Below are positions 42,945 through 55,053 of a DNA stretch of 64,000 nucleotides, piece by piece. The position numbers were made by a program, and so were the translations under genes. Every line of letters begins with the position of its first letter. Position 1 is the stretch's first letter. The stretch lies in assembly GCA_017165825.1 (NCBI GenBank), contig CM029379.1, positions 25,878,379 through 25,942,378 on the forward strand, given 5' to 3'. The notes beneath the pieces were generated by a model. It did no database searches. It worked only from the letters and a program-made list of their open reading frames with translations, and was not told the origin of the DNA. Source of the DNA: Hepsetus odoe (Eukaryota; Chordata; Actinopteri; Characiformes; Hepsetidae).

Positions 42945-44134
42945 GAAAGGGATTAGATCTACTCATACTGTACAAACCATTAATTTATAGAGTGCAGTAC
43001 TGCGACTTCGGCAAACTCACTATCACAGCCTGAGCACCTGAGACACTGGTGTCACCGCACACCACTGTCAACTAACCCAGTTTACTGTAATTCTCTGTAT
43101 CTGTGAACCCCTGGATCTGCACCTTTAACTATATAGGATAAGCCAATCATAAGACTCATTCCACCCTAAGTGGACAAAAATACAGAAATATCTTTAAGTT
43201 TATGTTAGTAAATTCTCAGTGATAGTCATTTTCAAAATTTGGCCACCCTAGTCCAACGTTTAGTTTAATTGACTTCACTGCCTGATCCTTTACCCTTTTA
43301 ATAGCTGTACTGCTAATCTGCTGAATTAAGCAGAGATCTGATAACTCCACTTTTATACCAATACTTTTACAGTACTTAAGCAGAGTTTTCATGAAGATGT
43401 TTATTTTTCTGACCCCTTTTCCCTTTCATTCTTATTTTTAACTCATATCTATACTTTGTATTTTCAGAACAGACAACATACTTTAGTTTTATTGCATTTG
43501 AGGGACATTCTTAATTTTTTTTTCATCATTGCACATCTTTCCAACATCGAGACCCATTCCACCCTAAGTGGACAAAAATGCAGAAATGATGTATTGATCA
43601 GTGCATCCACTGAGTACTTTTAAGAGTCTGTACTTTCTGCTTTTATACTCTGAGCAAAGTCTAAATTAACTCACTTGTACTGAGTAAAAAAGTTGGATCA
43701 GTGCTTCTACTTTTTACAGATATAAGTATTTGAACTTATACATTAATTAAGAAAGAGTAACTTCTATGTTAATCCAACATGTACTTTCATTTTAAAAATC
43801 AACAACAGATTCACTGGTCTTTGTATATGACTGTTTGTGTCACATAATCTTAAAACTGATGCCAATCAGTAGCAGTATTGCCAATGCTATCTTAATGAAG
43901 TAAGCACAAAGATAAAATGTGTGTGATTACTGTGTAGACGATATGTGCATTTAAATGGAGTAGACTCAGAACGCCTGAGTGTTTTCAGTGTGTTAATTCT
44001 GAGTGTGGTTGTTTATCTTAGCTTGGCTGACCATGTGTTTAGGGGTCTACTGGGAGATGTTCACGCTCAGCTGCTTCTATATCCTCACACACTCTCTGCC
44101 ACCCACTGCAGCAAGGAGGCACCTGCATGGCCCA

Positions 44135-44138
<4 letters not shown>
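42945..44138. other. Intergenic with a separated direct repeat
   Basis: No gene. cattccaccctaagtggaca at about 43,157-43,176 recurs at about 43,555-43,574 (38 bases with few changes). The stretch between does not repeat. Confidence 0.4.

Positions 44139-44191
<53 letters not shown>
44139..44191 (+). repeat. (TG)n microsatellite
   Basis: A perfect TG run of about 53 bases. Confidence 0.95.
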
Positions 44192-44193
<2 letters not shown>

Positions 44194-44292
44194 GGTAATG
44201 AACCATCACCAGGCGCCATCCGTCCTCCTCTTATCCCTCTCTTCTGCTCCCAACCCTTCAATATTCTATTCTATGTGTGTATTAGTGTATAT

Positions 44293-44826
44293 ACAGCACT
44301 GTGCAAAAGTTTTAGGCAGGTGTGAAAAAATGCTGTAAACAAAGAATGCTTTCAGAAATATACATAATGATTTTTATCAATTTACAAAATGCAAAGTGAG
44401 CGAACAAAAGAAAAATCTAAATCAGATCAATATTTGGTGTGACTACCTTTTGCCTTCAAACCAGCATCAGTTCTTCTAGGAACACTCACACAAAGTCAGG
44501 GATTCTGTAGGATTATAGTCGGTGTCTGATCAACCAGTTTTACCAAACAGGTACTGATGATCATCAATGTCACACGGAGGAGAAACACAGTCATGTTTGG
44601 AACAACCTACCGGCCGAGTTCCTTCAAAAACTGTGTGCAAGTGTACCTAGAAGAACTGATGCTGTTTTGAAGGCAAAGGGTGGTCACACCAAATATTGAT
44701 TTGATGTAGATTTCTCTTTTGTTCATTCACTGCATTTTGTAAAATAAATGATGAACACTTCCATTTCTGAAAGTATTCTTTGTTCACAGCATTTTTTCAC
44801 ACCTGCCTAAAACCTTTGCACAGTTG
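44293..44826. mobile_element. Tc1-like non-autonomous element with long inverted repeats, copy 2
   Basis: The left end is acagcactgtgcaaaagttt and the right end 'cacacctgcctaaaacctttgcacagt'. It is the reverse complement of the 21,025 element over nearly its full length, including the relic of the transposase C-terminus. Terminal arms extend about 200 bases. Confidence 0.85.
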
Positions 44827-45000
44827 TGTGTGTGTGACTTTATTTACTCCATCTCCATCAACAATAGTTTATTAGTTTCCTTAGTTTAAAAAATAGCTAC
44901 AGTGCCTTAAGTAAATGTAACCAAAACACACATGCACACACGTTACTCAAAGTTGGCCTGTTTTTGTGTGGCTGAAGTTCTTTCTTCTGCACTACATCTG

Positions 45001-45300
45001 TTTCCATGGTTACTCTATACCTATTTCCATAGTAACCCTCTATCCATTTCCATGGTTACCCTATACCTATTTTCATAAAACACAACAACCATTTCCATGA
45101 TTACTATATACAATTTCCATGCCCAGTAGCCATGTTGGTACCCTACATCCATTCCCAAGGTTTCATCACACCCACTTTTATTTCCTTTCATTTCATTTTC
45201 TATCGTTTAACATTGCCATGGTTACCCTATACTCATTTCTAGGGTTACAATGCACCATTTCCATGTGTACCATAAACCCATTTCCACGGTTACACTACAT
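45001..45300. repeat. Degenerate minisatellite of 'tttccatggttac' units
   Basis: About ten diverged units of 25-30 bases share tttccatggttaccctatac (45,048-45,067), 'tttccatagtaaccctctat', 'gccatggttaccctatac' and 'tttccacggttacactac'. Each unit keeps a CCATGG-like palindromic core. Confidence 0.75.
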
Positions 45301-46962
45301 TTGGATGTTTATTGTTAAAGCCAGCTTATGTGTGCTTATAGTGACCCTGATTAATAGTGTATCTGGTAATGCACAGCTAGAAAACTGCAATGCTATTGAA
45401 GTTAAAACTGGCAGAGCTTTAGCTGGCATTAATGTTAGCTCCAACTTCACAGCAAACCCCCTTTCTGAGCCTAGCATGCCTTAGGCAGTACATGTTAGTG
45501 TGTTAGTGAGTTGTATCTGCAGTGTTTGGAGGGATGTTGATGAGGCTGTTATCCTCTGGTTACCTGCTGTGACCTGTGAGCTCTTAATTAGACAGTACCT
45601 GCCCACACCTTTCTCTTCTCCCAGAGCTCTTCCCACATTTATACACTATAGACAAAAGGCTGCCTCTCTCTCTATCTACACAATGGTCTTCATTGCTAAA
45701 ATCATGCCCAGTTAAATGACAAAGTTTTAAGTCAATGTTTTTGTCTTTGTTCATTTTTCTTTTAAACAGCTGCAGTGAGTTTGGTTTGCTTATTTGGTTT
45801 TTGTTAATTCTACCTTTTGAGGCAGCAGCGAGCAATGTTTTTTTTTTTTTTATTGTTATCATCTTTAGAGGACTACGGCAACGTTTGTTAATTTTAAGAA
45901 AAAAATGCCATGAGGCAGCATTGATTGACCATGACTATAGAGGATGGTGATGAGTAACATTGATTTATTTTATGTTAATAATGCCTTTATAGTGTGGTGG
46001 TGAGCAAAGTTTGTTTATTTGATGTTTGTAAAGAATGCCATTCATGGGTGGCAGTGAGTAATGTTTGTTTATTTGATTTTTGTTAATATTGTATTAGATA
46101 AAGGCAGTGAATAACGCTTCCGTCACAATACATAGGGGAATGTACACAAGGGCGTAGGCAAATACTTATGTAGATACATAGATACATTTAAATAAATCTA
46201 TTTTTATTTTGTAACTTATAAATAACTGGAAGAAAAATGACAAGTTTGTATGTTCACTGGGGTTATATTTCATAAACACATAATATACACATATAAACAT
46301 ATACACAATATATAACACAACAAAACAAATCATTAGAGTGAGGGTGTTCAAACTTCTGCATGTGTCTGGATGTGGTTCCTGAGTTTACAAAACAGCAAGG
46401 CTGGAAAGGAATGAAAAGAACAGCTTGCTACTGTTGCCTGTCGTTTGTCGTTTTGTTGTGATATGCTTTTTCTCGTTACTCCTTAATCATTCCTGCATGG
46501 AGATGCCTGGACTCCTGGGGAGACATTCTGGTGGGACACAATGGTTCCTCTCAGGCTGCAAGGACTCCAGGTGACCAATACTGTGTGTCTGGAGCAACAG
46601 TTCTATGAACTATCTTCCTAACTGGACATAAAACTGACAAATTTGTGGTGATTTTTGTTTGGGAATAAGCGTCCATTATTTTTTCGTGCAAATGTAAGAT
46701 TTTCTGAATCTGTCCCTTTAAGGGCTGGCGCTGTGAAAGTTGTCCTTTGACACTGATCTGTAACAAGTCGAACCATGTTTCTTACTGTGGGTCAGAGTGA
46801 ATCTGAGATTGCTCAGATGAGATTTGAAGAAGGATTCCTCAGAAGTTTGGTGGAATGGAATGGTTCATTTCTTTCTTTACAGTGGTTTCTTTATAGTGGA
46901 ACACAAGTATAGTCATAGTTTATGCATAGTCTAATTAACAGTCATTTTAAATAGGGTCATAT
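45301..46962. other. Intergenic, loosely repetitive
   Basis: No gene recognised. About 45,780-46,080 has loosely repeated 'agcaa(t/a)gtttgtttatttgatttttgttaa' words, perhaps an eroded tandem array of about 65 bases. The rest is unremarkable. Confidence 0.4.
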
Positions 46963-46976
46963 ATGTCTCCGACACA

Positions 46977-47208
46977 GGGGCAGTGGTGGCCTAGTGGTTA
47001 GGGTGGTGGCCATTGATCGGAGGATCGGGGGTTCGAACACCTTCCCGATGGGTTGCCCTGAGGTACCCTTGAGCAAGGTGCCGTCCCGCTCCTCCCTGCG
47101 ATGGGCTGGCGACCTGTCCAGGGTGTGTCCCCTGTCCTTCGCCCTGTGTGCGCTGGGTTGGACACCAGCGCGACCCCATTTGGGTCAAGTGGCAGAAGAT
47201 GAATGAAA
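46977..47208 (+). mobile_element. tRNA-derived SINE (family A), full length, with perfect TSD
   Basis: The head is ggggcagtggtggcctagtg, with 'cgggggttcgaacacctt', core ttgccctgaggtacccttga, then 'gatgggctggcgacctgtcc' and tail 'ggcagaagatgaatgaaa'. Flanks are atgtctccgacaca at 46,963-46,976 and 47,209-47,222, an exact 14-base duplication. The body is 232 bases. It defines both ends of the family. Confidence 0.93.
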
Positions 47209-47222
47209 ATGTCTCCGACACA

Positions 47223-47819
47223 AATATAGCCATTTTATTTCCTTTCTAATCCCACCAATGAATCTACCTGTGTTTTCCAAGTTTTTCAAAGGAACGTTTA
47301 TGATGGTAAAATAGTAAATCAGGACTAAATCACATTTCATAAGCCCTTACCATGAATGGGTTTAGTAGACATCCTCCTTTCAGTACCACTGTGAAAAAGT
47401 TGATGAAGTCAACAATTCGTAAATGTGTGATGTTTAAATTAAAGACAATGGTATTACTGTACAAATCCAAACTATACATAAGTGTTGATATGCTAAAAAG
47501 CACATGTTTATTTATTTATTTATTTTTTTCACATCACTGCCATTTAACTTTCCCTTACCCCCTTTTTTTTCACTTAAAAACACATTCCAGCTTATAGAAC
47601 ACATTCTCTAAAACCTCACTGCAGCTCTGAAGGCACCTTTAAAACTGCTCTTGTTCACATTCAGAACCAGAACTGAAAGCTTCTATACAACTCACACCTT
47701 CACTCCTGACCACATTCTGAAGGGTTTTTACAGGAGAAGCTTCTAATGTATCAATCAGAGCTGCAGATATAATTCATTGTTACTTAAAACGGCCATGATT
47801 TAACAGTAAAAAGTAAGAG
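47223..47819. other. Intergenic, nothing firm
   Basis: There is a (TTTA)n-like patch at 47,507-47,526. The words near 47,600-47,720 (aaaactgctcttgttcacat) might belong to an old LINE, but not clearly. Confidence 0.3.
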
Positions 47820-47879
47820 ATGTTAACAACCATGTCATATCTTTCAGATAGAAGGCATATCTCCATCCAAGTGTAAAAT

Positions 47880-48770
47880 ATGCTTGGCACCGGTTGACTT
47901 TGGCGTCCCACAGGGATTTGTCTTAGGACCACTTCTTTTCACCAGTTCCTATCGCTGGAACAAATCATCCCAGAATGTGATCTGAATTTTCATCTTTCAG
48001 CAGATGACACACAGATCTGTGTTTGTTGCTGGCCCGCTATATTGATTCAACCCCTCTCTCACTCAAACTGCATTCAAGGCCTAAAGCTTTGTATGTGTGT
48101 CAACTTTTTAATGCTCAGTATAGATAGAAAATGGATCTCATATTAGTTGCTTCCCAATCCTTAACTTGATCATGATTGGTGCTGTTGTTAAACCTTCACT
48201 CACCAATTTTGAATTAACCTTTGAAAACCATAAAAATTCATTGTCTAAGACAGCATTCTTCCAGATCCATAATATTATGCATCTTCATCCTGCATTCAGT
48301 GCCAATGGTGAAATGCTCATTGATGCGTTTAATCTAATTTCAGCAAAATCGATTGATCTCCAGTACATCCAAAGCTCAGCAGCTAGAATCCCTTGAGCAA
48401 ACATCACCCCTATACTTCACCGCTCCCTCTTCAGAACTGAATTCTGTTTTTCCTACTTCTTTTTTCATTGAAAGCACTGCATGGCCTCGCTCTTCATTAC
48501 CTTACAGAATTAGCCCTCCCCTCCCGTTAACAGATATTCTTCTGTTCTGTTCTCTGTCTGAAATTAAAACTGACGTTTAGGCTGTGGAACTCTCTTCCCT
48601 TTCTTCCCACTCTTCCCACTCTCTTCCCTAGAGCCCGTGAGTTACTTCTTTCCCTGCTTTTAAAACTCAAGAAAACTTTATCTCTTCTCTCTCTCTCTGC
48701 TTCTCCTCCTCTACTGACATCGACCATTTTACCACTGCAACATTGTAAAGCATCCTCGAGATTGTGAACA
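47880..48770 (+). pseudogene. Degenerate L2/CR1-like LINE, 3' half
   Basis: The plus strand, with frameshifts, spells VDFGVPQGFVLGPLLFT (RT motif B), HLSADDTQIC (motif C, compare YADDTQLY), then FELTFENHKNSLSKTAFFQI, HNIMHLHPAF and SIDLQYIQSSAARIP (compare LQLIQNSAARV). It closes with a tail 'attgtaaagcatcctcgag ... aaaatataaatgtgc', as in L2/CR1 3' ends. Non-functional. Confidence 0.8.
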
Positions 48771-48872
48771 GCAAAATATAAATGTGCAGCTTGATGTCAT
48801 CTTTGAGATGCTGCGTTAAAGAAGATCTAACCTACATAATTAGATCTAATATACACAATTGTATATAAACCC

Positions 48873-49108
48873 ATCCATTATCTGCCGCTTGTCCCAAACG
48901 GGGTCACGGGGGAGTGCTGGTGTCCAACCCAGCGCACACAGGGCGAGGGACGCACCCTGGACAGGTCGCCAGCCCATCGCAGGGAGGAGCGTGATGGAGA
49001 CGGTACTTTGCTCAAGGGTACCTCAGGGCAACCTACTGGGAAGGGGTTCCAACCCCCGATCCTCCGATCACGTGGTCGACACCCTAACCACTAGGCCACC
49101 GCTGCCCC
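48873..49108 (-). mobile_element. tRNA-derived SINE (family A), full length, with perfect TSD
   Basis: It has the same structure as at 46,977 in reverse orientation: (ATCC) end, 'tctgccgcttgtcccaaacg', 'gtacctcagggcaacctact', head ending 'ggccaccgctgcccc'. Flanks are tgtatataaaccc at 48,860-48,872 and 49,109-49,121, an exact 13-base duplication. Confidence 0.93.
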
Positions 49109-49121
49109 TGTATATAAACCC

Positions 49122-50224
49122 TTAAATGCAAAAGATATTTAAAGGGTAACAGCAACCAGCTGGCTGAAGATCATGCAGATATCTAATGTTTTTAAATAAT
49201 TGTCACATATGAGTCTCATCATGAATGTCATGAAGAGGTCATTAGGATAATTCCAAATGACCCAAAATCATTAATAACACCTTTATAATACCATAAACTG
49301 ATGCAAATAGAAGAAGCTTAAACACTCCGTAGATATGGTGCTGCTTCTTTTTTTCCTTCAAGGGCACGAGAGAGATAAAATCTGAATATCTGGGGTGCGA
49401 GTAGCATGATGAAAAATGCACCACAGCGAGCACTCACTGAGATGAAAATCTGATGAACAGTGTGAACACTCTGCCTATCTGAACACCAGCTGGAACCTTT
49501 ACACATCCAGAGACAAGCAGGAGAGATAGACAGATAACACCCTGGTGGGGGGTGGGGAGAAAGAGAAAGAGGGGAAAGAGGTGAGAGAAAGAAAGAGAAA
49601 AAGTGAAGGAAATGAGTAGGATCGAGAAAGGTGTGAGGGAGAGGTGAAGGACAAAAAGGAAAAAGAAATGTGAGAGAGTCAAAAAAGAGACAGATGGACC
49701 GAAAGAGAAGTGATGGGGAGAGAAGGAGAGGTTATAAAGGGAGAGAAGGAAACAGATCTGGGGCTGTTTATTTAAAACGTGTAAATAAATACATGTCCTC
49801 TATAGGGATCACAGTTTATTGTCTTTATGTTGAAAATTTTTCTTTATGTTTAAAAGTTGCCATAACATTTGGATAGTGTACATTTTATTTTCCTACTGAA
49901 ACTCAAAGTAAAAATGCTGATAAAAATGAACAGAAAGTGTGTATTTAAATGCACTTGAGTGTGTCTATGCTGAGGGTGTTAACTCTTATTACACTCGTGT
50001 TGGTTGACTGGTGCCAAAATTGTGTACCTCAGAATTATTGAATAGTATTGAATTATTAATATAATTCATATAATATAATTAAGTGGAAATAATGGGAAAT
50101 TAAACCCTTTCCAGAGAACCAAGATTATTTTAGTTGCACGTTTACATTTGGTTGTTTTATTTGGTTTTAAATGTCATTTATATTTTTTTCTACTCAGCTG
50201 TGTTGCAAGTTAGGGGCACCCTTA
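49122..50224. other. Intergenic with a purine tract
   Basis: About 49,545-49,745 is strongly A/G-rich on the plus strand (gagaaagagaaagaggggaa and similar). No gene recognised. Confidence 0.5.
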
Positions 50225-50580
50225 TTGTTTCTGAATTTGATTGATTGATTAATTAATTGATTGATTAATCAATTGATTGACTAATTGATTGTTAGTCTGT
50301 GGGCTGGCTGACTTTGTATTGGTTGGTTTGTTGGATGATTGATTAATTGATTGATTGATTGATTGTTGAGATGTGGGCTGGTTGGTTGGTGTATTGATTA
50401 AATGGTTGGTGGGATGATTGATTGATATGACTGATTGGTTAATTGATAGTAGGTCTATGGGTTGGTCAAATGTGTATTGATTAAATGGTTGGTTGGTTGG
50501 TTGGATGATTGATTGATTGGTTGATAGGTTGACTGATTGATTTATGTGGGCTGGATGGTTGGTTGGTTTACTGGTTGGCT
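50225..50580. repeat. (GATT/TTGA)n and (GGTT)n imperfect tetranucleotide array
   Basis: About 350 bases of gattgattgattaattgatt and 'ggttggttggttgg' blocks, interleaved with 'ctgtgggctgg' words that recur near 50,300, 50,375, 50,455 and 50,545. This suggests a higher unit of about 80 bases. Confidence 0.8.
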
Positions 50581-51406
50581 GAACACCGCAGATGAAAAGG
50601 CTTCAGGAAATGAGCAGAAGTGAGATTTGAGAGGCAAGAACAAATTGTTGCGAGGTGTAGGATTTTTGTGCTTATAGGTTTTTATACTTCCTCTGATGTT
50701 CTACTTTCTATCAGGTTTCAGGCTCTTTTTAGGTTCACAGAGTGGACTATGGGAAGCTGATGTGGCTCACTCTAATTATCCAAGTGACTCACGGTGTAGA
50801 TTTACAACGGAAAGAGAGATCATCGTTACATAAGAATAGGGTTTTTGTGTTAAAGGTTTAAATCTCTGATTTCACAGTATTAAGTGATTAGATTCAGTTA
50901 CAATGGGTTCTACAAATACAGTATTTTAAAAGATTGCATAAGAATAACTGCATTTTTTGATTTTTGACAATAAAATTGTTTAATGTCATCCATAAAATGA
51001 GTTCAAAATTTTAAATGTAAAGTTTATTCTTCAGTCCATGTGATGAATGTAAAAATCTAAATAACATTTGATTTTGAAGAAAGGTCAGAACATTACCATG
51101 TAGAAACAAAGGAATAATGCAGAAGTAAAGGGACGCTATAAAATACAAAAAAAAAGAAAAAGATATGGGCCATTTAAATATGCACAAATACATCAATACA
51201 TTACACTGTTCCAGTATTTTTAATCTCATATCAAAATTGGGTGCATTCAGAATATTAATATTAAATATTAAATTCTAATGATTTAAAAAATCAGTGCAGT
51301 TCTTAACAGTATCTTAAGATCGATCCATTGCTACACCCCTGCTTATTGTCCACCTTACTGCTGAGTAAATGCTGCTCATCTGATACGTTTCACAAACGTG
51401 TGCACC

Positions 51407-51489
<83 letters not shown>

Positions 51490-52204
51490 TAACAGTGGAA
51501 ACTCTTATCTGAGAGTATCTACACAAGCAGAAAAAAAGCTATTGGAATTATAGTCTATTTAGAAAGCAGACTGATGTCAGCATTCTCACCATCTTTCTTT
51601 TCAAAAGCTTCATGCTCAGTGTTGTGAATCTTATCTCATATTTATCCAATCATACAATCACCATCATTTGTCACTCACCAGCGCTCAAACCAGGAATTAG
51701 GTTAAAGAAATCATGTGTTCAAACTTGAGGAAACTCCCCTGCAGCTCACCTCACAGTGCATCAAGAAATTCTAGTAATGCGGAAAAGAGATGTTGTGCAT
51801 GATGGGGGTGCAATAATGCACAGAGAACAAATATTCTACTAGTTTGGAAAAATAATGCAGTTTAATTGTTTAAATGATGAAATTTACAATCTATCAATAT
51901 TCTATCACTGTCCTCCTGCATCCCAGCTCTGATGATGTTAGGAAACTGTGCAACAACATGAATCCAGTCATCAGTTTCAATTCATATTTTGTTTAAAATA
52001 TACCAAATTGTGAACCCATTGTGTTGTGAATCAAATTAAATTATAGGCTGAAAGTGTTGAAAATGCACCCTTATAAACAAGCCAACTGTAGAGTTTCAGT
52101 CAGGTTAACAGACCACTGCTATTTTTTATGTATTACTTGAATTTTTTAGTGATGAGGAAAACGGCAAATATTTTTGTTTACACCTTATATGCTCTGACTC
52201 TGTG
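50581..52204. other. Intergenic with a long CA microsatellite
   Basis: No gene. (CA)n runs from 51,410 to 51,486. The rest is AT-rich and unrecognised. Confidence 0.45.
51410..51486 (+). repeat. (CA)38 microsatellite
   Basis: A perfect CA run of about 77 bases, the longest in the window. Confidence 0.95.
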
Positions 52205-52580
52205 TCATTACTATGAATTATCCATGTATATAGTATGGATTATTCTGTATCCATTATGAAAATATTCAGTACTGTAAATTATTTAAGATCCATTATGAAT
52301 CATTCAATATCTGCTATAAATTATTCACAATCCATTGTGAAGTATCCAATATCCGCTATGAATTATGAAAGATCTATTAGCATTTATTCTGTATCCCTTA
52401 TGAATTTGTAAGTATTTACTACCAATTATTCAGCAAACACCGAGTTTTTATTCAGCAAACACCGAGTTTTTATTCAGCAAACACAGAGTTTTTAAGCATC
52501 CAAATTATTCAGTATCTAGTACAAATGATTAAGTATACATTGTGAACTATTCAGTATATTCTATGAAACATGTGGAATGC
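52205..52580. repeat. Degenerate 'attattcagtatc' minisatellite with a 22-base triplet
   Basis: Units of about 24 bases (ccattatgaatcattcaata and variants) repeat irregularly. At 52,428-52,494 the unit attcagcaaacaccgagttt (plus tt) occurs three times in tandem with one change, so the array has recently expanded locally. Confidence 0.75.
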
Positions 52581-53539
52581 TAGGGTTAGTGTGTACAATG
52601 TGAACAGCAGAATGTAAACTCTTGTATTGTCTTCATTCCCACAGTCTTGACCTGACCGTTTATTGACCCGGTGCCAAAAACCTCTCAGATATTTAAAGAT
52701 CCATACAAGTGATTTGTCAAAGGCTTTTCTTATGGCCCATTACACTAAGCTCGCTCCAATTACTAAAGCTTTGAGCTATCAGGTTGCTGAGCTGATGAGG
52801 ATTAGGCTTCACAACTGCAGCTTCTGATTGTCTCTGGTACCAAACATTATCTTGAAAAAGGGACTTTATGAAACAAATACAAAAATGCCCTTGTTCTCCA
52901 CAGCTGGGGCATTTTCTGTTACATAATCATTAAGAAATCATTGGAAAAGTGTTGGACACATCACTAAAACATGTTTTATGTTACTTTAAGAATCAGCTTC
53001 AATTATGGTGCAATTTTTTTTTGCTGTAGCTGTTGTGATCAGTGACTATTTTTGACAGAATGTGTAGGAAGTGATTTAATTGGTGCAGGACAAACGCGTG
53101 AAAATCCTCTTAAGAGGACGAGCATGAAGACAATGGAAGAAAAGAGAGGAAGGAGGGATTATTGGAGAACTCTTCCTCTCTTAATTGATCCTGTTGTTGT
53201 GTAAGTGGCTCCTGCGTGGAGAGTTTAGTGTGGATTTCCCTGCTTTAGCTTTACTGGAATGGTCTCTCAGAATGAACGTGACTCACTTTCCCGATGCTGG
53301 AGTTGTGTCAACGTCCCGGGCAGCGCTGTAGACAGAGATATGAGGGACAGATTACCATTGAAATATGAAGGCTTCCTCAGACATACGGGCTTTTTAATAC
53401 CAATAATAAACAGAATCTATTCTAGCACTGATGCAGAAAGCCTAGACCAACATGTCAGAGAAAACAATCTGTGACTGGTGGAAGCATGCTTGAACAAAAG
53501 GAAGGAGGGAGTGATGCAATGACTCAGTGATTTTCTCTC
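52581..53539. other. Intergenic, nothing firm
   Basis: The open frame at 53,259-53,474 (71 codons) has ordinary composition but no recognisable family and no convincing splice sites. Confidence 0.3.
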
Positions 53540-53722
53540 CATGCCAAGAGAAAAAAAGTGAAAAAGAAATAAAGTAGAAAAGAGGGAGTAAAATGGAGAG
53601 AGAGAAAGGTAGAGTTAAAAGTAGAGAAAGAAAGAAAAAAGTGGAAAAAGAGAGAAAATGAGAAAAGATGGAGTAAACAGAAAGAGTGGTAGAGCAAAAT
53701 GTAGAGAAAGAAAGAATGAAAA
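53540..53722. repeat. Purine-rich tract
   Basis: Almost only A and G on the plus strand (gagaaaaaaagtgaaaaaga, 'gagagagaaaggtagag'), with short T/C breaks. Confidence 0.7.
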
Positions 53723-53730
53723 AAGAGATA

Positions 53731-53873
53731 TCCCTGAGCAAGGTACCATCCCCATCACTGCTCCTTTGGCTAGATATGGCTGCCCACTGCTGCACGAAGT
53801 GTGTGGGTTAAATGAAGAAAATTGCATTTCGTTGTGGTTCACTGTGTAATGTGCTGTAATAACAGATTGTCAC
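53731..53873 (+). mobile_element. SINE family B, 5'-truncated
   Basis: It starts inside the core (ccctgagcaaggtaccatcc) and continues through 'ctgctcctttgg', 'ggctgcccactgctgcac' and 'tttcgttgtggttcactgtg'. The tRNA head is missing. It abuts the purine tract. Confidence 0.75.
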
Positions 53874-54853
53874 CAGATTACCGTACGCAAGTCAGACAAC
53901 TCTATTCCAATCTGTCACTTTCAGATCTGTCCATCATTTTATTTTCTATTAGTGTCATAGCAAAGCCTCGTTTCAGGTTTATTTGCATTAAGACATGCAC
54001 AAAAGCAGATCTGAAGAGTAAGAACATTGTGCTCCTGCTTTCTGGGTCTTCTGCTTTTACTAAGGAATATCTGCAACATGGCGTACACCACCATTAACTC
54101 TGCAGGTTTCTCCAAACATACCACTTCAACTTTCTCTGTTCTTCACATTCTCTCTCTTATCACATGTGTAAACATCAATTTCTGCAGCAGAAACCTCAAT
54201 TGCTGAAAGAGCTTCCTCAACAGACACTGAGGTGGTCAGGTGTTTATAGAAAAAGCACTTCCATTCAGGCTTTCCTTGGCTGGTGGAGGTGATTGGACCC
54301 CTATGGTGAGGGGTCTGTTCTCCATCAGCGATGAGTCAGAAGCACCCTGCTAGTTAGAGCTTCCCAGGCATGCTAATGAGACAAAGCCCCCCTTTCTGAG
54401 ATTTTTTAGGCTGAAAGACACTCTCAGCATGGTTAGAATAACTCTGCTGGAGGATCAGCCCAGGTTTCTTATGTTAGGCATCCTTTAAGGGTGAATCAAA
54501 GCAAAAGGCTGGAGGCGTTATTGTTTCCTCTTTCAAACATGAAGCACAAAAGGTGGCTATGTTCTCCTTTCAGGCGGAAATCTTTCAGGTACTGCTGTAT
54601 AACTTGATCTAAATCATCAGTTCAACAACGTGCTGTTGTCTTTTATTGTTCAGTTTCCTAGAAGTCTGAGAAGAACTTTAAATGGACAGTTTGGAAAAAA
54701 AAAAATTGGATTAGTTCCCCTTTAAGACATTTTACTCAACCAGTCAGACATGATTAATGCCTGGAGCTTGATAAAAAAAAGATGGACACGATTCAATTTA
54801 ATGTCATCAGCTGTGATAAAGCACACTTTAGCAATGTCATGGCTGTTCCTAAA
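53874..54853. other. Intergenic, nothing recognised
   Basis: No gene or repeat family identified. Confidence 0.35.
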
Positions 54854-55053
54854 TTTACATTTACGGCATTTAGCAGACGCTCTTATCCAGAGCGACTTAC
54901 GTGTCCTAATTACAGGGACAGTCCCCCAGGAGCAACTCAGGGTTAAGGGTCTTGCTCAGGGACCCAGTGGTGGTAGTGTTAGAGATGGGATTCGAACCTG
55001 GGATCTCTGGAACCATAGGCAAGTATCCTATCACTAGACCACCACCACCCCCG
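54854..55053 (-). mobile_element. V-SINE-like SINE, full length
   Basis: The plus strand starts tttacatttacggcatttag, 'cagacgctcttatccagagc', continues 'taattacagggacagtcccc' and 'gggattcgaacctgggatc', and ends 'tcactagaccaccaccaccc'. Thus the tRNA head is on the minus strand (tggtctagtgata; B box ggttcgaatccc). Confidence 0.85.

Noticed and set aside
53259..53474. 71-codon frame of ordinary composition
   Set aside because: Too short, with no recognised family and no convincing exon borders; chance is the simplest explanation.
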